Assembly (NCBI GenBank): GCA_963922715.1
Contig: CAWUJT010000050.1
Span: 1-16,432, forward strand
Source of the DNA: CAWUJT01 sp963922715
Lineage (GTDB): Bacteria > Pseudomonadota > Alphaproteobacteria > Rhodobacterales > Rhodobacteraceae
Length of the DNA: 16,432 bases
Direction of reading: 5' to 3'
Under the pieces are notes generated by a model that ran no database searches, was not told the origin of the DNA, and saw only the letters and a list, made by a program, of their open reading frames with translations. The position numbers and the translations under genes were made by a program. Shown in pieces: positions 6,383 to 13,762 of the stretch (position 1 is the stretch's first letter; each line of letters starts with the position of its first letter).

Positions 6383-6888
6383 TGAAAAAATTCATGAACA
6401 TACTTTTGGCTGGGGTAGTGTTAATAGCCTCCCCCCTTCATGCTGAGAACCTACAAAACGCCACACCAGATCAGCTTCAGCAAGCTGCCATTGAAGCCGT
6501 AAACGAGAATGATCGTAACGAGCTGATGGACATCATGCGGGAAATGCAGCGACGGGAAATGCATTTTTTCCGCGCTCCGCGCTCTGCTTTGTGCGAGAGG
6601 GAACCTGAAAAAGTTGGCTATATAGCAGAACGCTTTGGGCGCTTTGGAACAGCAAGACAAGCCTATTTCACGTATCTACGCGAAACAGCAATGCGCGATG
6701 GTGTCTGTTCGTGCCTTATGGGACAAATGAGCTTTGACGAGTTTTTGACAGAGAAATTTGGCTTTGTTCAAGCTGACTTGGATGAAGAGAATTACATTCT
6801 GCTTAGGGATTATAGGCAAGAACGCCAGTACGATGTCGCTGACGAATATCGCAGCTTTTATGCAACAAATTGCCGGAAAAATAACTGA
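6382..6888 (+). CDS. Unknown secreted protein with four cysteines
   Basis: I do not recognise this family. It is 168 residues with a clear signal peptide (MKKF, then a hydrophobic run), probably cut after Ala21 (LHA before EN), so it acts in the periplasm or outside. The mature part is mostly helical and charged (NDRNELMDIMREMQRRE at 43-59). It has four cysteines at 71, 109, 111 and 164, with the pair written VCSC, which suggests disulfides. The start is ATG 6382, in TAATG overlap with virB5, with CAGGAG 10 nt upstream. A longer frame beginning at 6322 lies inside virB5 and lacks support. The stop overlaps the virB6 start (TGATG). Being locked between virB5 and virB6 argues for a part in pilus or channel assembly. 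Confidence 0.8.
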   Translation: MKKFMNILLAGVVLIASPLHAENLQNATPDQLQQAAIEAVNENDRNELMDIMREMQRREMHFFRAPRSALCEREPEKVGYIAERFGRFGTARQAYFTYLRETAMRDGVCSCLMGQMSFDEFLTEKFGFVQADLDEENYILLRDYRQERQYDVADEYRSFYATNCRKNN

Positions 6889-7892
6889 TGGCCGTTATCA
6901 AAACTCTTCTTGATACGATTGACTCCACAATGGCTGAGATTGGCTCTGGGGCGTATGATACTGTCGCAGCGTCAGTGCTGCCCGTTGTTCAAGTAAGTTC
7001 AATCCTGGTCATCATTCTTACGGGCATCAATTTGTTGATCCAGGCTATACCAATGTCTCTTCAAAATGGTGTCAGCTTGGTCGTCAGATTGGGGGCGGTT
7101 GTTGCTTTCATTTCCAGTTTTTCAAACTTTAATTCTGTTTATGGAGTTCTCACCCAGGCACCCTCCGAAATTGGTGCCATTGTGCTGAACGAGATTACAG
7201 CGGGGGAAATTACCGACCTCTATGGTGGCCTGGATGATCTTTACGGTCGGTCATTAGATGTTGGCGATGCGATTGCGCAAAATGGTTCGTGGGTTGCAGG
7301 CGCTATTTCAGGTGTGGTTATGTTCTTGATTTCTGCTCTCATGGCAGTTGTCAGCGTCATCATGATTGGAAGTGCAAAGCTGATGATAGGCGTTTTGATC
7401 ATACTTGGGCCTGTAGCCATTGCCTGTACGCTGTTCAAACAGTCTGCACCCATATTTGAAGCGTATGTGAAGCTTGCCCTTGGATTTGCCTTTGTCCCAC
7501 TGTTGGCGGCGGCAATGGCTGGCTTTACTATTGTTGCCTCTTTCGAGATCGTTCCAGATAATCTGGAGAATGTGTCAAGCATCGGCGATCTGACAAACTT
7601 CATCGTCATCATGCTTTTGGGGACTGGTCTCATGGCAATGATCCCGAGTACGGCATCGAGCTTGGCACAAACAGGTATCGGCCTGGCTGCTGCCGCTGCT
7701 GCCACTTTTAGTGCTGCCTCCCGTGGTGCGCGCCTTGCTACAGGAACAGCCAAAACCGCGGGACGCTTTGCTGGTGGTGCAATATCGGCCGGCACAGGCA
7801 AATCCACAGCCGCCAACGCACCAATCTCAACCAAAGCAGGGGCCGCCACCGTTAATACAGTCGCATTTCTCGCAAGCCGTCTGAAAAAATAA
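6888..7892 (+). CDS. virB6: VirB6 polytopic inner-membrane channel protein
   Basis: An inner-membrane component of the translocation channel (VirB6/TrbL family). The 334-residue protein has hydrophobic segments at about 31-53, 62-80, 138-158, 160-182, 195-218 and 236-256. A periplasmic loop of about 55 residues lies between the second and third. The C-terminal 75 residues are Ala/Gly/Thr-rich and basic, likely cytoplasmic and flexible, ending Arg-Leu-Lys-Lys. ATG 6888 overlaps the previous stop (TGATG). A 23-nt gap with an AGAAGGA site follows before virB8. No VirB7 gene lies in that gap, unlike the Agrobacterium order. Confidence 0.9.
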   Translation: MAVIKTLLDTIDSTMAEIGSGAYDTVAASVLPVVQVSSILVIILTGINLLIQAIPMSLQNGVSLVVRLGAVVAFISSFSNFNSVYGVLTQAPSEIGAIVLNEITAGEITDLYGGLDDLYGRSLDVGDAIAQNGSWVAGAISGVVMFLISALMAVVSVIMIGSAKLMIGVLIILGPVAIACTLFKQSAPIFEAYVKLALGFAFVPLLAAAMAGFTIVASFEIVPDNLENVSSIGDLTNFIVIMLLGTGLMAMIPSTASSLAQTGIGLAAAAAATFSAASRGARLATGTAKTAGRFAGGAISAGTGKSTAANAPISTKAGAATVNTVAFLASRLKK

Positions 7893-7915
7893 AATGCCTA
7901 GAAGGAAAGCCACTC

Positions 7916-8569
7916 ATGCACGATCAGAATTTTGACATAGATTTGATCCTTGAACCAAAAAGATCGGCGCGGCTTGCTTGGCGTGTTGCAACTGCTTCAT
8001 GCGTGCTATCAGGCATTCTCGGTCTTGGGATAATCACACTTTTACCGCTCAAGGAAACGGAAGTATTCACTGTCCTGGTGGATAGTACAACGGGCGCGGC
8101 AGAACGTATCGTTCAAGTACAGCCAACGAATATTTCAGATGAAGAAGCAGTTATCCAGTCGTTGCTGGTTGCCTACGTTTCGGACCGAGAAAGCTATATT
8201 CGGGCGGGTATCCAGGAACGTCTTGAAAGTGTCCAACGTCGTTCGGTTGGCGCAGCCCGTACATCTTTGCAACAGCTCTGGAATGACAATAGCGACAATG
8301 AAAACTACCCGCCTCGCATCTATGGTGCAGGGTCACAAGTTTCTGTCCAGGTGAAGGCCATCAACTTTCTGAATGACAATGTTGCTCAGGTTCGTTTCGC
8401 AAAAACACTGATGCGGCCACAGCAACGTTCTGTGACGCGTTCGTTTGTGGCAACAGTTCAATATGAATTTTCACCGAGGCAGGAACGCAGCCTTCAGCGA
8501 GTTTGGGAAAACCCGCTGGGCTTCAGCGTTTCGACCTTCAGAGTTGATGCAGAAACCCTTGGAGAATAA
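7916..8569 (+). CDS. virB8: VirB8 inner-membrane assembly factor
   Basis: A bitopic inner-membrane protein needed to nucleate the T4SS; its periplasmic domain contacts VirB9, VirB10 and others. At 217 residues it has the usual size. A short cytoplasmic N-terminus is followed by one membrane helix at about 23-43. The periplasmic NTF2-like domain (about 50-217) ends with the family motif NPLGF (199-203) and the strand VSTFRVD. The ribosome-binding site GAAGGA (7901-7906) is 9 nt upstream of the ATG. The gene is 5 nt from virB9. Confidence 0.92.
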   Translation: MHDQNFDIDLILEPKRSARLAWRVATASCVLSGILGLGIITLLPLKETEVFTVLVDSTTGAAERIVQVQPTNISDEEAVIQSLLVAYVSDRESYIRAGIQERLESVQRRSVGAARTSLQQLWNDNSDNENYPPRIYGAGSQVSVQVKAINFLNDNVAQVRFAKTLMRPQQRSVTRSFVATVQYEFSPRQERSLQRVWENPLGFSVSTFRVDAETLGE

Positions 8570-8574
8570 ATAAA

Positions 8575-9339
8575 ATGAGCGATAAAACATGGAACCGTAT
8601 TTATGGAATAAATAATAGTATTTCTATTATTTGTCTTTGCGTTTGTGTGGTTGGAACAACCGCTTTTGCAGAACGTACACCACATACAATGGGGCAGGAT
8701 GCCCGCGTTCAGCACGTTACTTACAATCCAAGCGACGTTATCCGTGTGCACACTAATCTGCGTGTAAACACTGCCATTGAGCTTGGTACAGGTGAACGTA
8801 TACGTCAGGTGCTTTTGGGTGACAGTGCATCTTATGAAGTAGAAGTTCTGTCAAACAGACAAACAATATCAGTCAAACCAATCATTCGCCGCTCTAGTAC
8901 AAATATGACCGTATATACGAATAGACGTGCAATTTCTTTTTTTCTATCTGAAGGCACATCACCGGATCCTACGTTTCGCGTTTTATTGCTTTATCCAGAT
9001 ACAGCACCACGCCGAACAATTTCAAGTTCTGGGACACGCGACACAGGCTATGAATACTTTGGAGAAGCCAATTTTCGTCCTTTACGTATTTGGAACGATG
9101 GTCGAAATACGTTCTTCGAATTCAGAAACGATATTCGACCCTCAATTTTTCGGGTAAATACTGCTGGTTATGAAGCATATACGAACAGCTCATCACGTGA
9201 GAGGGTTGTGCGTGTGTCAGGACTTCATGACGAATATTCTCTGCGCATTGGTGATGCCACAGTATGTATACGCCGTGTTCCGGGTGGCACTGTCTCAGAG
9301 CAGTCTACCGTCGCGAGTCTCGCTGCCAAGGAGTTTTAA
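8575..9339 (+). CDS. virB9: VirB9 core-complex protein
   Basis: An outer-membrane-associated subunit of the core complex (VirB9/CagX family), forming a ring with VirB7 and VirB10. It is 254 residues with a signal peptide probably cut after Ala32 (AFA before ER). The N-terminal beta-rich domain has the usual features (VQHVTYNPSDVIRVHT, then IELGTGERIRQVLLGD at 68-83). The C-terminal domain (about 155-245) contains YEYFGEANFRPLRIWNDG and ends near VRVSGLHDEYSLRIGD. Mature VirB9 keeps a single cysteine, Cys231, a possible disulfide partner for a VirB7-type lipoprotein. GGAG at 8561-8564 serves as ribosome-binding site, and only 3 nt separate it from virB10. Confidence 0.92.
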   Translation: MSDKTWNRIYGINNSISIICLCVCVVGTTAFAERTPHTMGQDARVQHVTYNPSDVIRVHTNLRVNTAIELGTGERIRQVLLGDSASYEVEVLSNRQTISVKPIIRRSSTNMTVYTNRRAISFFLSEGTSPDPTFRVLLLYPDTAPRRTISSSGTRDTGYEYFGEANFRPLRIWNDGRNTFFEFRNDIRPSIFRVNTAGYEAYTNSSSRERVVRVSGLHDEYSLRIGDATVCIRRVPGGTVSEQSTVASLAAKEF

Positions 9340-9342
9340 TGA

Positions 9343-10740
9343 ATGTCTGATGAAGAATATAAAATAGAAACTCCAAAGTCTAAGGGGGCAACGAGCATCG
9401 TTGCGAAAGTATTCTTTGGACTGGGCGCTGCTGTACTTATTGCTATATTTGCATATCCTGTGTTTGTACCAGAAAGCGAACCGCCAGTCGAAACGTCGCA
9501 AGCACAAGAATTTCAGGAAAGTGAAGGCGGTGGTGCATTTGCCAGAATTGAAACAGAAAGCCAACCTGCTTCTGATCCTGTTGATTTCTCGCGTATTGAT
9601 GAAGCACTTGCAAACCAACAAACAGAAGCAGAAGAACGTAACTTAGCTTTTTTGGAACAGGTCACAAAACTCGAACAAGAACTAAATGATTTACGGACAA
9701 ATACAGATACGGATGAAGGTCAAGTATCACAGGAAATTGCGCAAGCGATTGCAGATGCGAACAAAGCAAACGCTGAAATGCTAACAGGTATCCAAGAAGA
9801 CTTCCGTACACAAATCACTGCTCTACAGGATCAAAATCAAGCTTTACAAGAACGATTGGAAGCACAAAACCTCGCATCGCTAGAATTACAAAACCGTATG
9901 ACGACGGATATGGAATTACAAAGAATAGAAGAAGAGAAAAGTAGGCTTCAGGCAGAATTGCAGGCAGAACAAAAACTGGAACAAGAGGAATTACTCATAA
10001 GAACACGATCACCTTCTGTTGTGTTTGATGAAAGCGGTCAATCCTCTTCCTCTCCTTCAGGCTTAAATGAGTCAGGGAGTGGAAACGCTTCGCGGGCAAA
10101 TAGCCCAAATTCCGCTGAAAGAAACTTAGCCTTTATTGAAGCTGGTGCTCAGGCTGTAGCAGTCACAAATTCTGAATTTATAGCCAATCCCTCAAAAACC
10201 ATCATCCAGGGAACCATGATCGGGGCAACCCTGGAAAATGCGATAAATTCCTCTTTACCAGGTAACGTGATCGCTACAGTAAACGAACCAGTGTGGAGCT
10301 TTGATGGTGCTGAGGTCCTCATTCAACCAGGCTCACGTGTCTTTGGGTCATACAGTTCGGATGTAGAGCTTGGACAAGGACGTATTCTAGTGCGCTGGTC
10401 CAGAATTGTCACACCAGAGGGTCAATCGGTTCAAATCAGTGCTTTTGGTGGTGACGAACAAGGCAGATCGGGTGTGACGGGACGTGTAAATACACGCTTT
10501 GCTGCTCGGTTTGGTGGAGCTGCATTGATTTCAGTTATCGGTGCTGTTCCTACTTTAGTTGCAGAAGAGCTTAATGATGATAGCGAGGTTGCTCAAGATA
10601 CCGCTGAGAACATTGCTGATAATTTCAATTTTACAACCAGTGCAATATTGAATGAATACGCAACCCTTCCACCAATAATTTCGGTGGAACCTGGTGCGCA
10701 GGTTTCAATATTGGTGGATCGTGATTTAGAGTTCTTTTAA
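9343..10740 (+). CDS. virB10: VirB10 core-complex protein spanning both membranes
   Basis: VirB10 links the inner membrane to the outer-membrane pore and senses ATP-driven signals from VirB11 and VirD4. This 465-residue copy has a short cytoplasmic tail, one membrane helix (about 19-43), and a long periplasmic stalk. The C-terminal VirB10/TrbI domain (about 285-465) includes IIQGTMIGATLENAI, the helical antenna region around 385-435, and VSILVDRDLEF at the end. The stalk is unusual. VirB10 proteins often have a proline-rich linker here. In this one residues about 82-220 are a Gln/Glu-rich predicted coiled coil with few prolines, then a Ser/Gly/Asn-rich spacer (228-257). The phrase ERNLAF occurs on both sides (98-103 and 259-264). 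ATG 9343 has AAGGAG 9 nt upstream. The stop overlaps virB11 (TAATG). Confidence 0.93.
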   Translation: MSDEEYKIETPKSKGATSIVAKVFFGLGAAVLIAIFAYPVFVPESEPPVETSQAQEFQESEGGGAFARIETESQPASDPVDFSRIDEALANQQTEAEERNLAFLEQVTKLEQELNDLRTNTDTDEGQVSQEIAQAIADANKANAEMLTGIQEDFRTQITALQDQNQALQERLEAQNLASLELQNRMTTDMELQRIEEEKSRLQAELQAEQKLEQEELLIRTRSPSVVFDESGQSSSSPSGLNESGSGNASRANSPNSAERNLAFIEAGAQAVAVTNSEFIANPSKTIIQGTMIGATLENAINSSLPGNVIATVNEPVWSFDGAEVLIQPGSRVFGSYSSDVELGQGRILVRWSRIVTPEGQSVQISAFGGDEQGRSGVTGRVNTRFAARFGGAALISVIGAVPTLVAEELNDDSEVAQDTAENIADNFNFTTSAILNEYATLPPIISVEPGAQVSILVDRDLEFF

Positions 10741-11729
10741 TGAATGATGTTGGCTCATTTTTAGAGGCGTATCTTATGCCTCTTCAGGCGCAAATACATG
10801 ATTCAAAAATTGTTGAAATAGCAATCAACGGAGATGGGAAAGTCTGGTTAGAAAAACAGGGTGCCGCGCATATGGAATTATATGCAGGACACACGTTTAG
10901 CCAGTCTGATGCGCTAGAGCTAGGCAGATCGATTGCGGGCAGTATTGGGTTACCCATCTCAATAAAGAAACCCGTTATATCGGGAAAAATTGAATACCAA
11001 GGCATTCCTTTGCGAGCGCAAGTTTTGATGGAGCCCGCTGTTGAGGGGGCAACAGTCATAACGCTCCGGGCATATAGTCAAAAGAAAATCGCGATAGAAA
11101 GCATCGAGCTTATTTATGGAAATCTAGTCGATCTCGACCAAAAGCGGCGCGATAGAGCAAAACGTGTCGAAGAGCTGGCGGGATCAGGATATATTCAAGA
11201 TGCAATGCAGGTCTGTGTTGATGATAGACTTAATATTATGATTTCAGGCGGCACCTCAAGCGGTAAAACGACTTTTGCGCGCGGCTTGTTATCTCTGGTT
11301 CAAGAAGATGAGCGAATTGTGACAATAGAAGACGCACTTGAGTTGTTCCCAGATCAACCTAACACTGTTTCTCTTAAAGCCAAACGGGTTGAAGGCTCTG
11401 AAACATCCGCTGCCAAACTGCTAGAGGCGACGTTGCGCTTACGCCCAGATCGCATCATACTTGGGGAGCTTCGCGGATCAGAGTGCAAAACATTCCTAGA
11501 TGCTATCAATACGGGGCATGGGGGCAGTTTCACAACAATTCATGCTGATACAGCACAAAAAGCCATCGACCGTCTTGCACTCATGGTTATGTCTATTGGT
11601 ATGAACATGACGTTCGAAGAGGTCCGCAGATATTGCGCAACAAGCATTGATATTGTTGTCCAGCTTGGTAGGAAAGACGGTAGGCGAGGCATAGCTGAAA
11701 TCTATATACCGTCACGTATTTCTTATTGA
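10740..11729 (+). CDS. virB11: VirB11 traffic ATPase
   Basis: A hexameric AAA+-like secretion ATPase on the cytoplasmic face that works with VirB4 and VirD4 in pilus assembly and substrate handover. At 329 residues it has the family's size. The N-terminal domain (1-145) carries strand elements such as IVEIAINGDGKVWLE. The ATPase domain shows Walker A GGTSSGKTT (170-178), an Asp box around TIEDALEL (195-202), Walker B RIILGELRG (238-246) and the His box GHGGSFTTIHAD (259-270). ATG 10740 overlaps the virB10 stop, and no strong ribosome-binding site is visible, which suggests translation by coupling. It is the last gene of the rightward operon. Confidence 0.95.
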   Translation: MNDVGSFLEAYLMPLQAQIHDSKIVEIAINGDGKVWLEKQGAAHMELYAGHTFSQSDALELGRSIAGSIGLPISIKKPVISGKIEYQGIPLRAQVLMEPAVEGATVITLRAYSQKKIAIESIELIYGNLVDLDQKRRDRAKRVEELAGSGYIQDAMQVCVDDRLNIMISGGTSSGKTTFARGLLSLVQEDERIVTIEDALELFPDQPNTVSLKAKRVEGSETSAAKLLEATLRLRPDRIILGELRGSECKTFLDAINTGHGGSFTTIHADTAQKAIDRLALMVMSIGMNMTFEEVRRYCATSIDIVVQLGRKDGRRGIAEIYIPSRISY

Positions 11730-11783
11730 TGATGGGATGTAATTTTTAATTGTCCAATAAAGCTCAAAAGTATTCTGTCCATC

Positions 11784-11810
11784 AAGAGATCTCATATCTT
11801 ATCTCTTTTC
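11784..11810 (+). terminator. Weak terminator candidate between virB11 and virD4
   Basis: AAGAGAT (11784-11790) and ATCTCTT (11801-11807) form a 7-bp stem with a 10-nt loop, followed by two more T, so the + strand ends in a TTTT run. It lies in the 95-nt gap where the virB operon and the leftward module converge. The stem is AT-rich and short, so termination would be weak. On the - strand no T run follows. The gap holds nothing else I can support. Confidence 0.35.
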
Positions 11811-11824
11811 GTGGTATCATAGTC

Positions 11825-13735
11825 TTATGGTTCCCGTCTCACGGGAGGTTTGCGTTTGGCTTTAGCTGCTGAAGAAATCTCCTGCATTTTAGCACTTATG
11901 TTGCCAAGTTCTTCGAGTTTCTGACTTTCGGTCTTTGCTTTAGCTTTCTTCTTTGACAACCCGCTCAGTTTTGCAACAGGTGCATGTTCGCGGGCGTTCT
12001 CTAGTGATGGATAGGGTAGTTTATGACTGCGACGCGCTTCATTGATCGGTGCGAAGTGTCGATCAATATAATAACGGATATGGTCTGCTTTGATCGGGTA
12101 TTGACCTTCAGCCAAGATCAAGACTTTATCGAGTGGAAATTGTAGAAGCTTTGATGGTGAAACAAGGGGACGCTCTACAGAAGATCGGCTGACATTGGCA
12201 CTATCATCAAGGTCGCGCACACGCGACTGGTTCTCGGATTTCGATACGATTGTCTCTTTACCTAAAGCCTCGGATAGAACCTGCGCCGTACGATCATCTT
12301 GTGGCGTCATGTATATCTGCACGCCCGCGCTTGCCAACAGGGACCGCCTGTCAGGCTCGCCATACAAAGATGGGGAGTCAAGACCAGCAATTGACTGAGT
12401 GATAATAAAAAAGCGCCCGCCGAAAGAACGAATGGTTTTGATACTCTGAAGGACCAATGGCTGACGTCCAAGCTGATCAAATTCATCCATGAGAAACATG
12501 ACTGTATATGGTTCGTCAGGACAAGGCTTTGACCGTTGTAGTGACGCGATAGCATCAGCGAACAAAAGACGGATCAACGGAGACAGAGTTTTAAGGTGTT
12601 CTGACTGAACGGCAATATAGAGCGATTGTTTCTGTGATCTGAAAGTGGAGAAATCAAAGTCACTTTCAGAAGTAGCCCGAACAACAGATGGATCGGACCA
12701 AAGCTCAAAACCTGCCCCATTGATCACTGAAATATAGCTATCTACAATTTTCTGGGTTGCACCAGCCATTTCAAGGAATGTTCTGGACACAATGGGTATC
12801 TTAGTTCGCTCAGCATAAGACTGATAGTTTTCAACCCGATTGCCACCCCCATCCATGATCTCTGAAGCAAAGCCTAGGTTCGGCTTACCCTGCTCAATGG
12901 CATAAAGACAGGCCGTGACAAATAATCGCTTACCTGCTTGATAGAAATTTCTCGCGCTCTCCCCTTCGACAACCAGAAACATATCAGCCAGTATGTTGAG
13001 TGCTGTATATTGCTCATCGGCCGATGCCATAGCCGCAATACGCGCCAACGGGTTAAAGCGGTGTGTTCGCGTTACTCGTCTAGGCTCGGAGTTTACATCT
13101 CTCTTTGGGTAATCAACATAGTCGAAAGGCGAAAAATACCAAATCTTGCTCCTCATCCCTTTCTGACGATGGATAGCTGTGATTTCAAAATTTTCGCCTT
13201 TCACATCAAGGACGATGGCAGATCCTTCAAAATGAAATAGGTTGGGAAGAACAAAGCCAACTCCTTTACCTCGGCCTGTTGGGGCAACAATCACCACATG
13301 TGGGAAGCGGTTGGGCGCTGCAGATACAAAAGGTTTGCCAGATTTTGGACTTCCCAATTTCCCAAAAACAAAACCATTAACGGCAAAACCGTCCAGCATT
13401 TTGTTCTTCCTGATCTCTTTTTTGCTCTGGTAATGGGCGTTGTCATATTGTGTCAAACTTCCACGATAGACCCCAGAGATGCCAAGAGCCATAAAACCGG
13501 CAACTGTAACGCCAACAATGAGGTATGCTGTCTGTAATAGATCCTGATCGGCTTGTAGTGATGCCCATGAGTACCGTAGGAAAAACGGTTCAAGGGGGTC
13601 CATGGCGTGAACACTGCCTTCCCTTACAAACATAATCAAGACGGTGGCCAGCATTGTTCCAATGTAACCACCACAGATCAAACCACCGAGACCCGCCAAA
13701 GAGTAACGCCAGGGTGTTTCTAAATCCTGGATCAC
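11825..13735 (-). CDS. virD4: VirD4-type coupling protein (T4CP)
   Basis: An inner-membrane ATPase that receives the relaxase-DNA complex and passes it to the VirB channel. It is 636 residues. Two membrane helices (about 14-36 and 67-90) are followed by the cytoplasmic ATPase with Walker A APTGRGKG (151-158) and Walker B MFLMDE (413-418), then FIITQS (443-448) as in TraG/VirD4 proteins. The C-terminal 50 residues are Lys/Arg-rich and probably disordered. The start is GTG at 13735-13733 with GGAG 7 nt upstream. The gene lies 27 nt after the relaxase stop and should be co-transcribed with it. It converges on virB11, so the coupling protein is expressed separately from the channel. Confidence 0.95.
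   Translation of the reverse strand: MIQDLETPWRYSLAGLGGLICGGYIGTMLATVLIMFVREGSVHAMDPLEPFFLRYSWASLQADQDLLQTAYLIVGVTVAGFMALGISGVYRGSLTQYDNAHYQSKKEIRKNKMLDGFAVNGFVFGKLGSPKSGKPFVSAAPNRFPHVVIVAPTGRGKGVGFVLPNLFHFEGSAIVLDVKGENFEITAIHRQKGMRSKIWYFSPFDYVDYPKRDVNSEPRRVTRTHRFNPLARIAAMASADEQYTALNILADMFLVVEGESARNFYQAGKRLFVTACLYAIEQGKPNLGFASEIMDGGGNRVENYQSYAERTKIPIVSRTFLEMAGATQKIVDSYISVINGAGFELWSDPSVVRATSESDFDFSTFRSQKQSLYIAVQSEHLKTLSPLIRLLFADAIASLQRSKPCPDEPYTVMFLMDEFDQLGRQPLVLQSIKTIRSFGGRFFIITQSIAGLDSPSLYGEPDRRSLLASAGVQIYMTPQDDRTAQVLSEALGKETIVSKSENQSRVRDLDDSANVSRSSVERPLVSPSKLLQFPLDKVLILAEGQYPIKADHIRYYIDRHFAPINEARRSHKLPYPSLENAREHAPVAKLSGLSKKKAKAKTESQKLEELGNISAKMQEISSAAKAKRKPPVRREP
11832..11846 (-). promoter_or_regulatory. 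Small GC-rich hairpin at the very end of virD4
   Basis: TCCCGT (11832-11837) and ACGGGA (11841-11846) can pair around a 3-nt loop inside the last codons of virD4, just before its stop. No T run follows on the - strand, so it would protect the mRNA end rather than terminate by itself. It may also be a chance product of the Arg-Glu-Pro codons. Confidence 0.25.
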
Positions 13736-13762
13736 AATATCACTCCGTCTTCAATAAACAGA

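Noticed and set aside
7241..7849. Long leftward open frame inside virB6
   Set aside because: It is rich in Ala, Pro and Val, as expected for the reverse strand of an Ala/Gly-rich gene. It has no recognisable motif, and virB6 on the + strand is clearly coding.
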